In this document: piece after piece, positions 9,435 to 17,629 of the stretch | How positions within the stretch are numbered: position 1 is the first letter of the stretch | Layout of the letters: each line of letters starts with the position of its first letter | The notes under the pieces: model-generated | Database searches by the model: none | What the model saw: the letters and a program-made list of their open reading frames with translations, nothing else | Told to the model about the DNA's origin: nothing | Translations under genes and position numbers: made by a program | Assembly: GCF_000247645.1 (NCBI RefSeq) | Contig: NZ_AHWA01000005.1 | Span: forward strand, 372,001 to 436,000 | Length of the DNA stretch: 64,000 bases | Origin: Salinibacterium sp. PAMC 21357 | GTDB lineage: Bacteria > Actinomycetota > Actinomycetes > Actinomycetales > Microbacteriaceae | Reading direction: 5' to 3'

Positions 9435-11021
9435 ATGAACTCCCCGAAAAACCGAGTACTTCGCTGGGGCATTGCCCCCATCGGAGCACTTGCCGCACTG
9501 GGCCTGTTGGCCTCTTGCGCGGCAGGGCCAGCCGCTTCGCCCAAAACGGATATCACGATGGCAGTCACGGGCGACCCCGTGTGCCTCGACCCCCAGCAGG
9601 TCACCCTCACCACCGCGCTCAACATTGGCCGCCAGGTTGTTGACTCGCTCATTGATCAGAATGCCGAAACCGGCGAACTGGTGCCGTGGCTCGCCGAGAG
9701 CTGGGAAACCAACGATGACCTCACCGAGTTCACCTTCGTGCTGCGTGATGACGTCACCTTCAGCGATGAGACCGCGCTGACGGCAGACACCGTGGTCAAG
9801 AACCTCGACGCTCTCTTCGAGATGGGTTCCACCGCCTCCCTCGCCTCGCAGTACCTCGCCGGCTACGCAGGCAGCGCCGCTGTCGACGAGAACACGGTGA
9901 CCGTGAACTTCGAGTCGTCGAACGCCCAGTTCTTGCAGGGTGCAAGCACCATCACGCTCGGCCTCGTCTCTGACGCCACCACCGAGCTCAGCCCTGAAGA
10001 CCGCTGCCAGACCGTTGTCGGCACCGGCCCGTTCACGATCGACTCCTACGTTGCAAACGACTCCGTCGTGATCGCCAAGCGTGTGGGTTACGACTGGGCA
10101 TCCGAACTTCGTGGCCACAGCGGTGAAGCACTCGTTGACACAGTCACGTTCCCGATCACGCCGGAGGCAGGCGTGCGCACCGGTGGACTCCAGACCGGCG
10201 AATTCGACATCATCCAGGATCTCCCGGCAGTAGATGAGGCCCGCTTCGACACCGCGGACTACACCATCTACTCTCGCGGAAACCCCGGAATGCCCACGAG
10301 CCTCGTGCCGAACACCACACGTCCCGTCGTCAGCGACGAGATCGTGCGTAAGGCAATGCTGCTCGCTACCGACCGTGCAGAAATCACCGCCCTCACCGGT
10401 TCCGCGCAGTCGCAGCCCGCATCGAGCGCGCTGAGCTCCGCCACTCCTGGCTACAGCAGCCAGGAAGACGCCATGGCCTACGACCTCGATGCAGCCACTG
10501 GGTTGCTCGATGACAACGGTTGGGTAGTCGGTACTGACGGCATCCGCGAGAAGGATGGCCAGCGTCTCACCATGAGCGTTACCGCGTTCTACGGCCAGGA
10601 TGTTCTTGAGGCAACTCAGATTCAACTCGCTAAGGCTGGCATCGACCTGCAGCTCAACATCGTGACCGCCGGAGACTTCTTCGGAGCCATCGCGACCGGA
10701 GACTACGACTTCTTGAGTGCCAGCCTCACGCGCACTGACCCCGACGTTTTGCGGGTCACGTTCTCGAAAGATGCCATCTCGAAGTGGGCCATCATCGATG
10801 ACGCTGAACTGGAATCGCTGCTCACTGAGCAGGCCAGCACGGCAGATACCACCGAGCGCACGGCACTCATCGCCGAAATTCAGGAGATGATTATTGACCG
10901 TGCGTACCTGATCCCGCTTCTCGAAGTTGCTCAGGTGCACGCCTCAACCGCCAACGTTTCTGGTCTGACCTTCGACTCGTCGTCGCGACTGATCATGTAC
11001 GACGTCAGCGTCTCGGAATAA
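9435..11021 (+). CDS. Peptide ABC transporter substrate-binding lipoprotein (SBP family 5)
   Basis: A 528-residue extracellular solute-binding protein of the DppA/OppA family. The N-terminus is a lipoprotein signal peptide ending in the lipobox LLASCAAG (Cys at about 28), so the mature protein is lipid-anchored outside the membrane. The family hallmark WxxxDDLTEFTFVLRDDVTFSD (shown with W at about 91) and the C-terminal LLEVAQVHAST stretch are visible. GAAAGGA precedes the ATG. It starts the transporter part of an operon with two permeases and one fused ATPase, all in a row. It should bind oligopeptides or a related amino-acid derivative handled by the amidohydrolase upstream. Confidence 0.92.
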   Translation: MNSPKNRVLRWGIAPIGALAALGLLASCAAGPAASPKTDITMAVTGDPVCLDPQQVTLTTALNIGRQVVDSLIDQNAETGELVPWLAESWETNDDLTEFTFVLRDDVTFSDETALTADTVVKNLDALFEMGSTASLASQYLAGYAGSAAVDENTVTVNFESSNAQFLQGASTITLGLVSDATTELSPEDRCQTVVGTGPFTIDSYVANDSVVIAKRVGYDWASELRGHSGEALVDTVTFPITPEAGVRTGGLQTGEFDIIQDLPAVDEARFDTADYTIYSRGNPGMPTSLVPNTTRPVVSDEIVRKAMLLATDRAEITALTGSAQSQPASSALSSATPGYSSQEDAMAYDLDAATGLLDDNGWVVGTDGIREKDGQRLTMSVTAFYGQDVLEATQIQLAKAGIDLQLNIVTAGDFFGAIATGDYDFLSASLTRTDPDVLRVTFSKDAISKWAIIDDAELESLLTEQASTADTTERTALIAEIQEMIIDRAYLIPLLEVAQVHASTANVSGLTFDSSSRLIMYDVSVSE

Positions 11022-11062
11022 CTCTCCCTAGGTGATGTGACCAGCATGAAAAAGCGTCAGTC

Positions 11063-12058
11063 GTGACACAGGTGAAAGCCTGGGCAGGCTACTTGCTGCC
11101 CAAACTCGGACAGTTCCTGTTCGTTGTCGTGGCTACCTACACGCTCGTTTTCGTGCTGGTCCATTTCCTTCCCGGTGACCCGTTGATCGCCGCCCTTGCA
11201 GCAAAGGGCGGCGCATCAACGGTCATCGATCCGGCTGAACTCGACGCCCTGCGCGTGCAGTACGGCCTCGACGGAACCCTCTGGCAGCAGTACTTTGGCC
11301 ACCTCATTGCGGCAGCCCAAGGTGACCTCGGAATCTCCATCGCTACCGGTGTTCCCGTGACCGAGATGATCGGCCGGGCCTTCCCGTTCAGCGTGCAGAT
11401 CGCCTCACTCGCTTTGCTCTTCGGCGTCACCTCCGCCGTTCTCATCACCTTCTTGGCTTACGCCGCACCGTGGCCGTGGCTGCGCCAACTGCTGCTGCAG
11501 ATTCCGCCATTCGGGATCGCGGTGCCCGCCTTCCTGAGCGGCCTGCTGTTGATCAGCGTCTTCGCCTTCACTCTCGGCTGGTTGCCCTCGGCCGGCGCTC
11601 GCAGCTTCGACGCCGCCATTCTGCCCGCGATCACGCTCGCCCTGCCCGTTGGCGCCCTCTTCTTCCAAGTTTTCTCTTCTGCCGTGCTCGAAGCCCAGAA
11701 CAGTCCTTATGTCTTTACGGCCGTCGCGAAAGGTGTGCCTCCGCGCCGCATCTTCACGAAGCACTTGCTGCGTAACGCACTGCTGCCCTCCATCACCATC
11801 CTCGGCTTGCTCATTGGGTACTTGGCCGGCGGAACCGCCGTCGTCGAAACAGTCTTCTCGCGCGACGGAATCGGCCGCATGACCGTTAACGCCGTGCTCG
11901 CTCGCGACATCAACGTCATCCAAGGCGTCGTGCTGGTGGTCGGCGCGATCTATGCGCTCGTCAACCTGCTCGTGGATGTTGCCTACGGCTTCATCGACCC
12001 GCGAACGCGCATCGGTGGCGGGGTTCCCTCGCGCGCTCGACTGGGGGCGAAGAAGTGA
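11063..12058 (+). CDS. Peptide ABC transporter permease, DppB type
   Basis: A 331-residue inner-membrane permease with six predicted membrane segments. It has the DppB-type N-terminus (FVLVHFLPGDPL, about 29-40, then LDALRVQYGLDGTLWQQY) and the EAA-like cytoplasmic loop ending in FTKHLLRNALLPSITILG. It begins with GTG at 11063 and its last codons overlap the next permease by four bases (GTGA). With the binding protein, second permease and fused ATPase it forms a complete importer. Confidence 0.93.
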   Translation: MTQVKAWAGYLLPKLGQFLFVVVATYTLVFVLVHFLPGDPLIAALAAKGGASTVIDPAELDALRVQYGLDGTLWQQYFGHLIAAAQGDLGISIATGVPVTEMIGRAFPFSVQIASLALLFGVTSAVLITFLAYAAPWPWLRQLLLQIPPFGIAVPAFLSGLLLISVFAFTLGWLPSAGARSFDAAILPAITLALPVGALFFQVFSSAVLEAQNSPYVFTAVAKGVPPRRIFTKHLLRNALLPSITILGLLIGYLAGGTAVVETVFSRDGIGRMTVNAVLARDINVIQGVVLVVGAIYALVNLLVDVAYGFIDPRTRIGGGVPSRARLGAKK

Positions 12059-12852
12059 CGAATCTGCGCAAGCCCGGCTTCGTTCTCGGGCTCATTATTA
12101 TCGCGGTGGCGATCGTGGCCTCTCTGGCTCCCCAGCTGCTCGCGACTCACGATCCCTTCGAATCGGTCGCGACTGACCGCCTGCTGCCCCCGAGCGCTCA
12201 GTACCTGTTCGGCACCGATAACCTGGGCCGCGACCTCTACTCCCGCGTTATTTATGGAGCTGCCCTTTCGCTGCTCTCGGCATCGCTCGCCGTCGTCGTC
12301 GGTGTAGTCGTGGGCGCCATCGTCGGTCTCATCTCGGGCTTCGTTGGTGGTCGCACCGACTTCATCATCATGCGATTCGTGGATGTGCTGATTGCCGTTC
12401 CCGGAGTTCTCCTTGCCCTGATCGTCGTCGCCAGCCTCGGCTTCGGCCCGGTCTCGCTCGCTCTCGGTGTTGGACTCGGAGCCGCCGGCAGCTTCGCTCG
12501 CGTCATGCGCTCGCAAGTGCTGCGCATCCGCAGCGAAGAGTATGTCGAAGCGGCTCGCACGCTCGGCGTTCGCTCGCCCGCGATTCTCGTGCAGCACGTT
12601 CTTCCGAACGCCGCCCGCCCCGTGATCGCGATGGCGGCGCTCGAAATGGGCACCGCGATTCTCTCGGTTTCGGCTCTGACCTTTTTGGGCTTCGGCGCTC
12701 CGCCGCCCGCTCCCGAGTGGGGTGCACTCGTCTCGGCGGGCCGCGACTACGTGGCGACCAACCCCGGCCTCAGTATCATCCCGGGTGCCGTAATTCTTGT
12801 GGTCGTGCTTGCCGTAAACCGGGTAGCGCGATCGATCGGAGGCGACGAATGA
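12055..12852 (+). CDS. Peptide ABC transporter permease, DppC type
   Basis: A 265-residue inner-membrane permease with the DppC signatures: LFGTDNLGRDLYSRVIYGA near residue 52 and the EAA loop EYVEAARTLGVRSPAILVQH. About six membrane segments. It overlaps both neighbours by four bases (GTGA at the start, ATGA at the end), so the three genes are translationally coupled. It pairs with the DppB-type subunit to form the membrane channel. Confidence 0.93.
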   Translation: MTNLRKPGFVLGLIIIAVAIVASLAPQLLATHDPFESVATDRLLPPSAQYLFGTDNLGRDLYSRVIYGAALSLLSASLAVVVGVVVGAIVGLISGFVGGRTDFIIMRFVDVLIAVPGVLLALIVVASLGFGPVSLALGVGLGAAGSFARVMRSQVLRIRSEEYVEAARTLGVRSPAILVQHVLPNAARPVIAMAALEMGTAILSVSALTFLGFGAPPPAPEWGALVSAGRDYVATNPGLSIIPGAVILVVVLAVNRVARSIGGDE

Positions 12853-14648
12853 TCGAGCACGGTTCTGGTGCGAAAACAGGGTCTGGCGCGAACTCGGTTG
12901 CCGGCGACGGTGCCGCAGCGGACGACAATATTCTCGTCGTGCGTGACCTGCACGTTTCGTACGCCACTCGCTCCGGCCCCGTGGCGGCGGTGCGCGGCAT
13001 CAGCTTCGTCGTTCCGCGCGGCAAGATCGTGGCGATCGTCGGCGAATCGGGCTCGGGCAAAAGCACGACCTCGCAGGCGCTGATTCGGCGACTGGCATCC
13101 GGTGGCCGCATCGACAGCGGCTCCATCGAGTTCGAAGGGCGCGACCTCGGCCCGATGTCGGAGCGCGAGTTACGCTCCATTCGTGGTGGTCGTATCGGCT
13201 TTGTGCCGCAAGACCCCAGCAAATCGCTCAACCCCCTTATGCGCGTCGGCGACCAAATCGCCGAAGCCCTGCGCCTGCACCTCAAGCTCGACAAGGCTGC
13301 AGCGGCGACCGAAGCCGTGCGCATTCTCGCTGAGGTCGGACTGCCTGATCCGGATGCCCGCGCCACCCAATTTCCGCACGAACTGTCGGGCGGGATGCGC
13401 CAGCGCGTGCTCATCGGAATCGCGTGGGCCTGCAACCCTCAACTCGTCATCGCGGACGAGCCGACCAGTGCGCTCGACGTCACCGTGCAACGCCACGTTC
13501 TCGACAACATCGACGAACTCGTGCGCCGCCACAACACCTCCGTCGTTCTCGTGACTCACGACCTTGCCGTCGCCGCCGACCGTGCCGACTACGTCGCTGT
13601 GATGAGCAATGGCGAAATTGTCGAACAGGGCACCACCGAGCAAGTTCTCTCCTCGCCCACCCACGAGTACACGAAGAAACTTGTGGAATCCGCTCCGGGG
13701 CTGGCGAGTAGACGCCTCACCCCGTCGTTGACTGCTCTCGGCGAACAACAGCAATCGAGCGCGGGAAAGCTATTCACCCACACCCGCCCGGCGCAGCCTG
13801 CGGGCTCGGCCACGGCATCCGGAGCCATCCCTGCACACAGTGGGGCGGATGCCGCTGGAGCCACCAACATTCTTGAGGTCTCGAACCTGGTCAAGACCTT
13901 CGCTCTCCGCCGCCAAGGTGGAGGCTCGCAAGTGTTGCGCGCCGTGGACGATGTCTCGTTCGTTGTTCCGCGCGGCTCGACCTTCTCGATCGTGGGGGAG
14001 TCGGGTTCGGGCAAGACAACGACCGCGCGCATTGCGGCTCGCATTGCGTCGGCCGATTCGGGCACCGTCAGCTTCGACGGCACCGACGTCACCTCGCTCT
14101 CGGGCGAAGCACTTCGCCAACTGCGCCGCCGCGTGCAAGTCGTCTACCAGAACCCCTTCGGCTCGCTCGACCCCAAAATGTCGATCGAGAAGATCATTGC
14201 TGAGCCGCTGCGCGCCTTCCGGGTGGGCGACCGCACCCACCGCGCCGAAGTGGCACGCGAACTGCTCGAGCACGTGAGCCTCAGCCCCTCGCTCGCCCAG
14301 CGGCGCCCCACCGAGCTGTCGGGCGGTCAGCGCCAACGCGTTGCCATCGCGCGTTCGCTCGCCATCGGCCCCGAGTTGATCGTGCTCGATGAGCCCGTCT
14401 CCGCTCTGGATGTCTCAGTGCAAGAGCAGATCCTGCAACTGTTGGTCGACCTTCAAGTGCAGTTCGGGCTCAGCTACCTCTTCATCTCGCACGACCTCGG
14501 TGTCATTCGCCAGATCTCTGACCACATTGCCGTGATGCGCTCCGGAAAGGTGCTCGAAGCGGGCACCGCCCACGATGTGCTGGCGAATCCGCAACATGAG
14601 TACACGCGCGAACTGCTTGCGGCGATTCCGGGGCAACGCGCGGTCTAA
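12849..14648 (+). CDS. Peptide ABC transporter ATP-binding protein, two fused NBDs (DppD-DppF type)
   Basis: A 599-residue protein carrying two complete ABC ATPase domains. The first has GESGSGKST, LSGGMRQRVLIGIA and VIADEPTSALD. The second has GESGSGKTT, LSGGQRQRVAIARS and IVLDEPVSALD. They are joined by an Ala/Gly-rich linker of about 60 residues. Each half ends in the oligopeptide-family C-terminal extension (PTHEYTKKL, PQHEYTRELL). It therefore replaces separate DppD and DppF subunits. The ATG at 12849 overlaps the permease stop (ATGA); a longer upstream frame only shadows the permease gene. Confidence 0.93.
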   Translation: MIEHGSGAKTGSGANSVAGDGAAADDNILVVRDLHVSYATRSGPVAAVRGISFVVPRGKIVAIVGESGSGKSTTSQALIRRLASGGRIDSGSIEFEGRDLGPMSERELRSIRGGRIGFVPQDPSKSLNPLMRVGDQIAEALRLHLKLDKAAAATEAVRILAEVGLPDPDARATQFPHELSGGMRQRVLIGIAWACNPQLVIADEPTSALDVTVQRHVLDNIDELVRRHNTSVVLVTHDLAVAADRADYVAVMSNGEIVEQGTTEQVLSSPTHEYTKKLVESAPGLASRRLTPSLTALGEQQQSSAGKLFTHTRPAQPAGSATASGAIPAHSGADAAGATNILEVSNLVKTFALRRQGGGSQVLRAVDDVSFVVPRGSTFSIVGESGSGKTTTARIAARIASADSGTVSFDGTDVTSLSGEALRQLRRRVQVVYQNPFGSLDPKMSIEKIIAEPLRAFRVGDRTHRAEVARELLEHVSLSPSLAQRRPTELSGGQRQRVAIARSLAIGPELIVLDEPVSALDVSVQEQILQLLVDLQVQFGLSYLFISHDLGVIRQISDHIAVMRSGKVLEAGTAHDVLANPQHEYTRELLAAIPGQRAV

Positions 14649-14674
14649 CGCAGAACGCCTGTGCCCGTCGCCGC

Positions 14675-15589
14675 CTAGTGGTGGTGCACGTGCTCTTCGT
14701 CGATGTTGCTCTCTGGCTCGATCTGGAAGGTCGAGTGCTCGATGCTCAGCTCGAAGTGTTCAGCGACGCACTTTTGCAGGGCCGGCAGCATTTCGCCAGC
14801 GTGCCCGTCGCGAAAGCACGAATCTTCGACAATCACGTGGGCGGTGAGCACGGGCAGATCAGAGGAGATGCGGGTGATGTGCAGGTCGTGTACGGCAGTG
14901 ACGTGATCCATTTCCAGAATGTGGGCGCGCACCGCTTCGGGGTCAATGCCCTTAGGGGTGGACTCCAGCAGCACGCCAAGACTGGCTTTCAGCAGGATGA
15001 TGGTGCGGGGCACAATCAGGGTCGCAATCAGAATCCCCACGACGGCATCCGCCTGATACCAGCCATAGAGCGCGATCACGATAGCGCTGATGATGACGCC
15101 GACCGAGCCGAGCGCATCGTTGACGACCTCGAGAAAAGCGGCCCTCATGTTGAGGTTCGAGTTGCGCCCGCTTGTCAGCACAATCATTGCGGCAATATTG
15201 GCGAGCAGGCCGATGATTCCGAAAATGATGAGGCTGCTGGCCTGAATTTCGGGTGGATCAAAGAGGCGTCGGATGCCCTCGACCAGGGCATAGATTCCGA
15301 CGGCAAAGAGCAGGGTCGACTGGGCCATCGCGCTCAACACTTCGGTGCGTCGGAGGCCCCACGAGTGTTTATTGGTGGCTGGCCGCTGCATGAGACCAGC
15401 AGCAAGCAACGCCATAAGAAGGCCGGCAGAGTCAGTGAGCATGTGAGCGGTATCGACGAGCAGTGCGAGGCTGCCGGTAACGATCGCCCCAATCGCCTGA
15501 GCGATAACGACGCCAACGGTGATGATGAAAGCGATGAGCAGCCGGTTGCGGTTGTTAGTGCCCGCGGCGTGGTCGTGGCCGGCGCCCAT
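14675..15589 (-). CDS. Cation diffusion facilitator family transporter (CzcD/ZitB-like)
   Basis: A 304-residue divalent-cation efflux protein with six predicted membrane segments and a C-terminal cytoplasmic ferredoxin-like domain (about 205-300). Histidines lie at both ends (GHDHAAG near the N-terminus, EEHVHHH at the C-terminus). The first metal-site half is the usual VDTAHMLTD. The second half reads FLEVVNDALGS, with Glu where many zinc-transporting relatives have His, which could change metal preference. CAGGAG lies upstream of the ATG. Zn, Co or Cd export is the family role; the actual ion is unknown. Confidence 0.9.
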   Translation of the reverse strand: MGAGHDHAAGTNNRNRLLIAFIITVGVVIAQAIGAIVTGSLALLVDTAHMLTDSAGLLMALLAAGLMQRPATNKHSWGLRRTEVLSAMAQSTLLFAVGIYALVEGIRRLFDPPEIQASSLIIFGIIGLLANIAAMIVLTSGRNSNLNMRAAFLEVVNDALGSVGVIISAIVIALYGWYQADAVVGILIATLIVPRTIILLKASLGVLLESTPKGIDPEAVRAHILEMDHVTAVHDLHITRISSDLPVLTAHVIVEDSCFRDGHAGEMLPALQKCVAEHFELSIEHSTFQIEPESNIDEEHVHHH

Positions 15590-15733
15590 CAGCGTGCTCC
15601 TGCCGTGACGTGAGGCTGAAGGCGCACCGCTCGCGCTCGCAGGCAGTGTGCGATCGTGTTTCGGCTCATGGGGCGATTCTAATTGCCATGCCTGTGCCGG
15701 GCGAGTGCAGCGGCACCCCTCAAGGGTTTGGCG

Positions 15734-16000
15734 CTAGATCGTGGGTTGCGGCCCGGTCGAGGTCGGGTGAAACAGTCGCTGATGGCGAGCCTTCGCGTCA
15801 GCGAGCGAGGCGCAGACGCCGAGCGAATGGGCCTGATCGTCGGTGATGCTGAACTGCCCGCTGGAATCTCTTTCGATCATTCCAGCAAATTCACCGCTTG
15901 AATTGGCAATCCAAAGGCCAGCTTGAATGCTGGTCCACGCCACTAGGGGGCGTGCTCTATCAGCGGGACCTTCGGTCGGTCGGGGCGCGGTAATCGTCAT
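15734..16000 (-). CDS. Small conserved-looking protein of unknown function
   Basis: An 88-residue soluble protein. It is supported as real by a strong ribosome-binding site (GAAGGAGT, 9 bases before the ATG) and a balanced, protein-like composition: RPLVAWTSIQAGLWIANSSG, then GMIERDSSGQFSITDD, then an Ala-rich helix. The core looks like a small beta-sheet followed by a helix. I recognise no family. It is monocistronic, transcribed toward the CDF gene. Confidence 0.6.
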   Translation of the reverse strand: MTITAPRPTEGPADRARPLVAWTSIQAGLWIANSSGEFAGMIERDSSGQFSITDDQAHSLGVCASLADAKARHQRLFHPTSTGPQPTI

Positions 16001-16459
16001 AGTTTTCTACTCCTTCGAGTTCACACTATTGAAGACCTCGGACACTGTGGTCATGCAGCGCACTGCTGTGTGTTCTCGCTGCACGAACAATTCAACCCCT
16101 CCGTCGGCGGTCTGTCGACCCCTCATCCGAGCAATATGATTATTTGCTGCAATCGTCGCCCCTCTGGGTGTGGTCGCTCTTCTGCTCACAGTGCGATACG
16201 CAAGCAATGACCTGTCGGGCGGCATCCGCTTGCGTTCTGCGCAAGAAAACTGCGATACCCCGCAGGCGACGTCCGGTGTCTATCCCGCACAGCCACCACA
16301 AGTTATTATCGAAGTGAGTGGCTCGGAGCAGTGCTGATCGTCGCCGAACACTTGATGGTTGCGCTTTCTGCGGTGGCAAAACCGTCAGTAGCACCCCGTG
16401 GCTCAAAGCCCGACGGTGCAGCGATTGGCATCCCACATATTTCGTTACAGAAAGCTTCC
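16001..16459. other. Intergenic region upstream of the threonine aldolase gene
   Basis: About 460 bases between the divergent 88-residue gene and the aldolase gene. No convincing gene is present. It is locally AT-richer around 16130-16150 (GCAATATGATTATTTGC, a weak inverted repeat). The aldolase reading frame stays open upstream to 16331, but that extension has no protein-like character and no ribosome-binding site. Confidence 0.5.
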
Positions 16460-17509
16460 ATGACCTCGACCGACTCCATCCTGCGCGGCTATCTGAGTGA
16501 CAATGCTGCAGGCGCTTCACCGCAGATTTTGGATGCCGTCGTTGCGGCATCCGCAGGCCCTGCTGCCCCCTATGGCAATGATCCGTTCACCGCCCAAATG
16601 CGCAGCAAGATGGCAGAAGCCTTCGAATGTGAGCTTGACGTCTTTGCGGTCGGCACCGGTTCAGCCGCGAACGGCATCGGACTTGCCGCTCTGACCCGGC
16701 CGTGGGGAAGCATTCTCGCGCACGCCGATAGCCACATTCAGAACGACGAAGCCGGGGCCCCCGAGTTCTTCACCGACGGGTCGAAGATTGTGTTGCTCGG
16801 CGGAGAGCACTCCAAAATTGATCCCGACGAATTGCGCGCCGCCGTAAAGGTTGGGGTGGGCGACGTGCACAGCGTGCAAGCATCCGTGCTCAGCATCACG
16901 CAAGTCACCGAGACAGGCAGCGTTTACACGATCGACGAACTGCGCACCCTGACTACCATCGCCCGCGAAGCCGGTCTGCGCATCCACATGGATGGTGCCC
17001 GTTTCGCCAATGCTCTCGTCGCTCTCGACGTATCGCCGGCCGAAATGACGTGGAAGCTTGGCGTCGACATGCTCTCGTTTGGGGCCACCAAAAACGGCGC
17101 CCTTACCGCGGATGCCATTGTCAGCTTCGACCCCACCTTGGCGACGGAGCTATCATTCCGGCACAAGCGCGGTGGCCAACTCACCTCCAAGATGCGCTTT
17201 CAGGCAGCCCAACTCGACGCCTACCTGACCGATGGCCTCTGGTTCGACAACGCTCGCCAAGCAAACGCCATGGCGGCACGCCTGCGGGCAGGAATCGCGG
17301 ATGTCGCGGGCGTCACTGTTACCAGCGAGCCCGGCAGCAACATCCTCTTCGCCATCTTCTCCGACGAATTGACAGAAGCGCTGCACGATCGCGGCTTCGG
17401 TTTTTATGCCAACCGTTGGGAGGCAGGTGTCGTGCGCATCGTGGTGTCGTTCGCGCACCAGGCCGCTGACATCGATGCGTTCGTGGCGGCCATTCGCGAG
17501 CTGGCCTGA
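16460..17509 (+). CDS. Low-specificity threonine aldolase / beta-eliminating lyase family PLP enzyme
   Basis: A 349-residue fold-type I PLP enzyme. It should split L-threonine or L-allo-threonine to glycine and acetaldehyde. Motifs: YGNDPF (38-43), VGTGSAANG (64-72), HMDGARFANA (Asp178 contacting PLP) and FGATKNG with the Schiff-base Lys211. The ATG at 16460 gives the family length (about 340-360); the frame is open 43 codons further upstream. The ribosome-binding site is weak (CAGAAAGC). This is the second route from threonine to glycine in the window, 9 kb from tdh-kbl, but not in the same operon. Confidence 0.88.
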   Translation: MTSTDSILRGYLSDNAAGASPQILDAVVAASAGPAAPYGNDPFTAQMRSKMAEAFECELDVFAVGTGSAANGIGLAALTRPWGSILAHADSHIQNDEAGAPEFFTDGSKIVLLGGEHSKIDPDELRAAVKVGVGDVHSVQASVLSITQVTETGSVYTIDELRTLTTIAREAGLRIHMDGARFANALVALDVSPAEMTWKLGVDMLSFGATKNGALTADAIVSFDPTLATELSFRHKRGGQLTSKMRFQAAQLDAYLTDGLWFDNARQANAMAARLRAGIADVAGVTVTSEPGSNILFAIFSDELTEALHDRGFGFYANRWEAGVVRIVVSFAHQAADIDAFVAAIRELA

Positions 17510-17554
17510 CACCCGCAGCGATCACGAGACCCGCAGCGCCCGCAAGAGTTAACT

Positions 17555-17608
17555 AGAGCAGCCCGACTCGCATTTGCCATGAGGGCAAAATGCTTGTCGG
17601 GCTGCTCT
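17555..17608. terminator. Long hairpin, probable bidirectional terminator
   Basis: AGAGCAGCCCGAC (17555-17567) pairs perfectly over 13 bases with GTCGGGCTGCTCT (17596-17608). The interior holds a second near-perfect stem (GCATTTGCC / GGCAAAATGC). It lies between the convergent aldolase and MFS genes. There is no long T-tract on either side, so this may be a rho-independent terminator of the actinobacterial type or an mRNA-stabilising hairpin. Confidence 0.75.
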
Positions 17609-17629
17609 GAGCATCACCGTCAGCGCGAT

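Noticed and set aside
8169-10940. A 923-codon open frame on the minus strand opposite the amidohydrolase and binding-protein genes.
   Set aside because: Antisense of two well-recognised genes with strong motifs; the translation is rich in Gly/Arg/Val/Asp runs typical of high-GC shadow frames.
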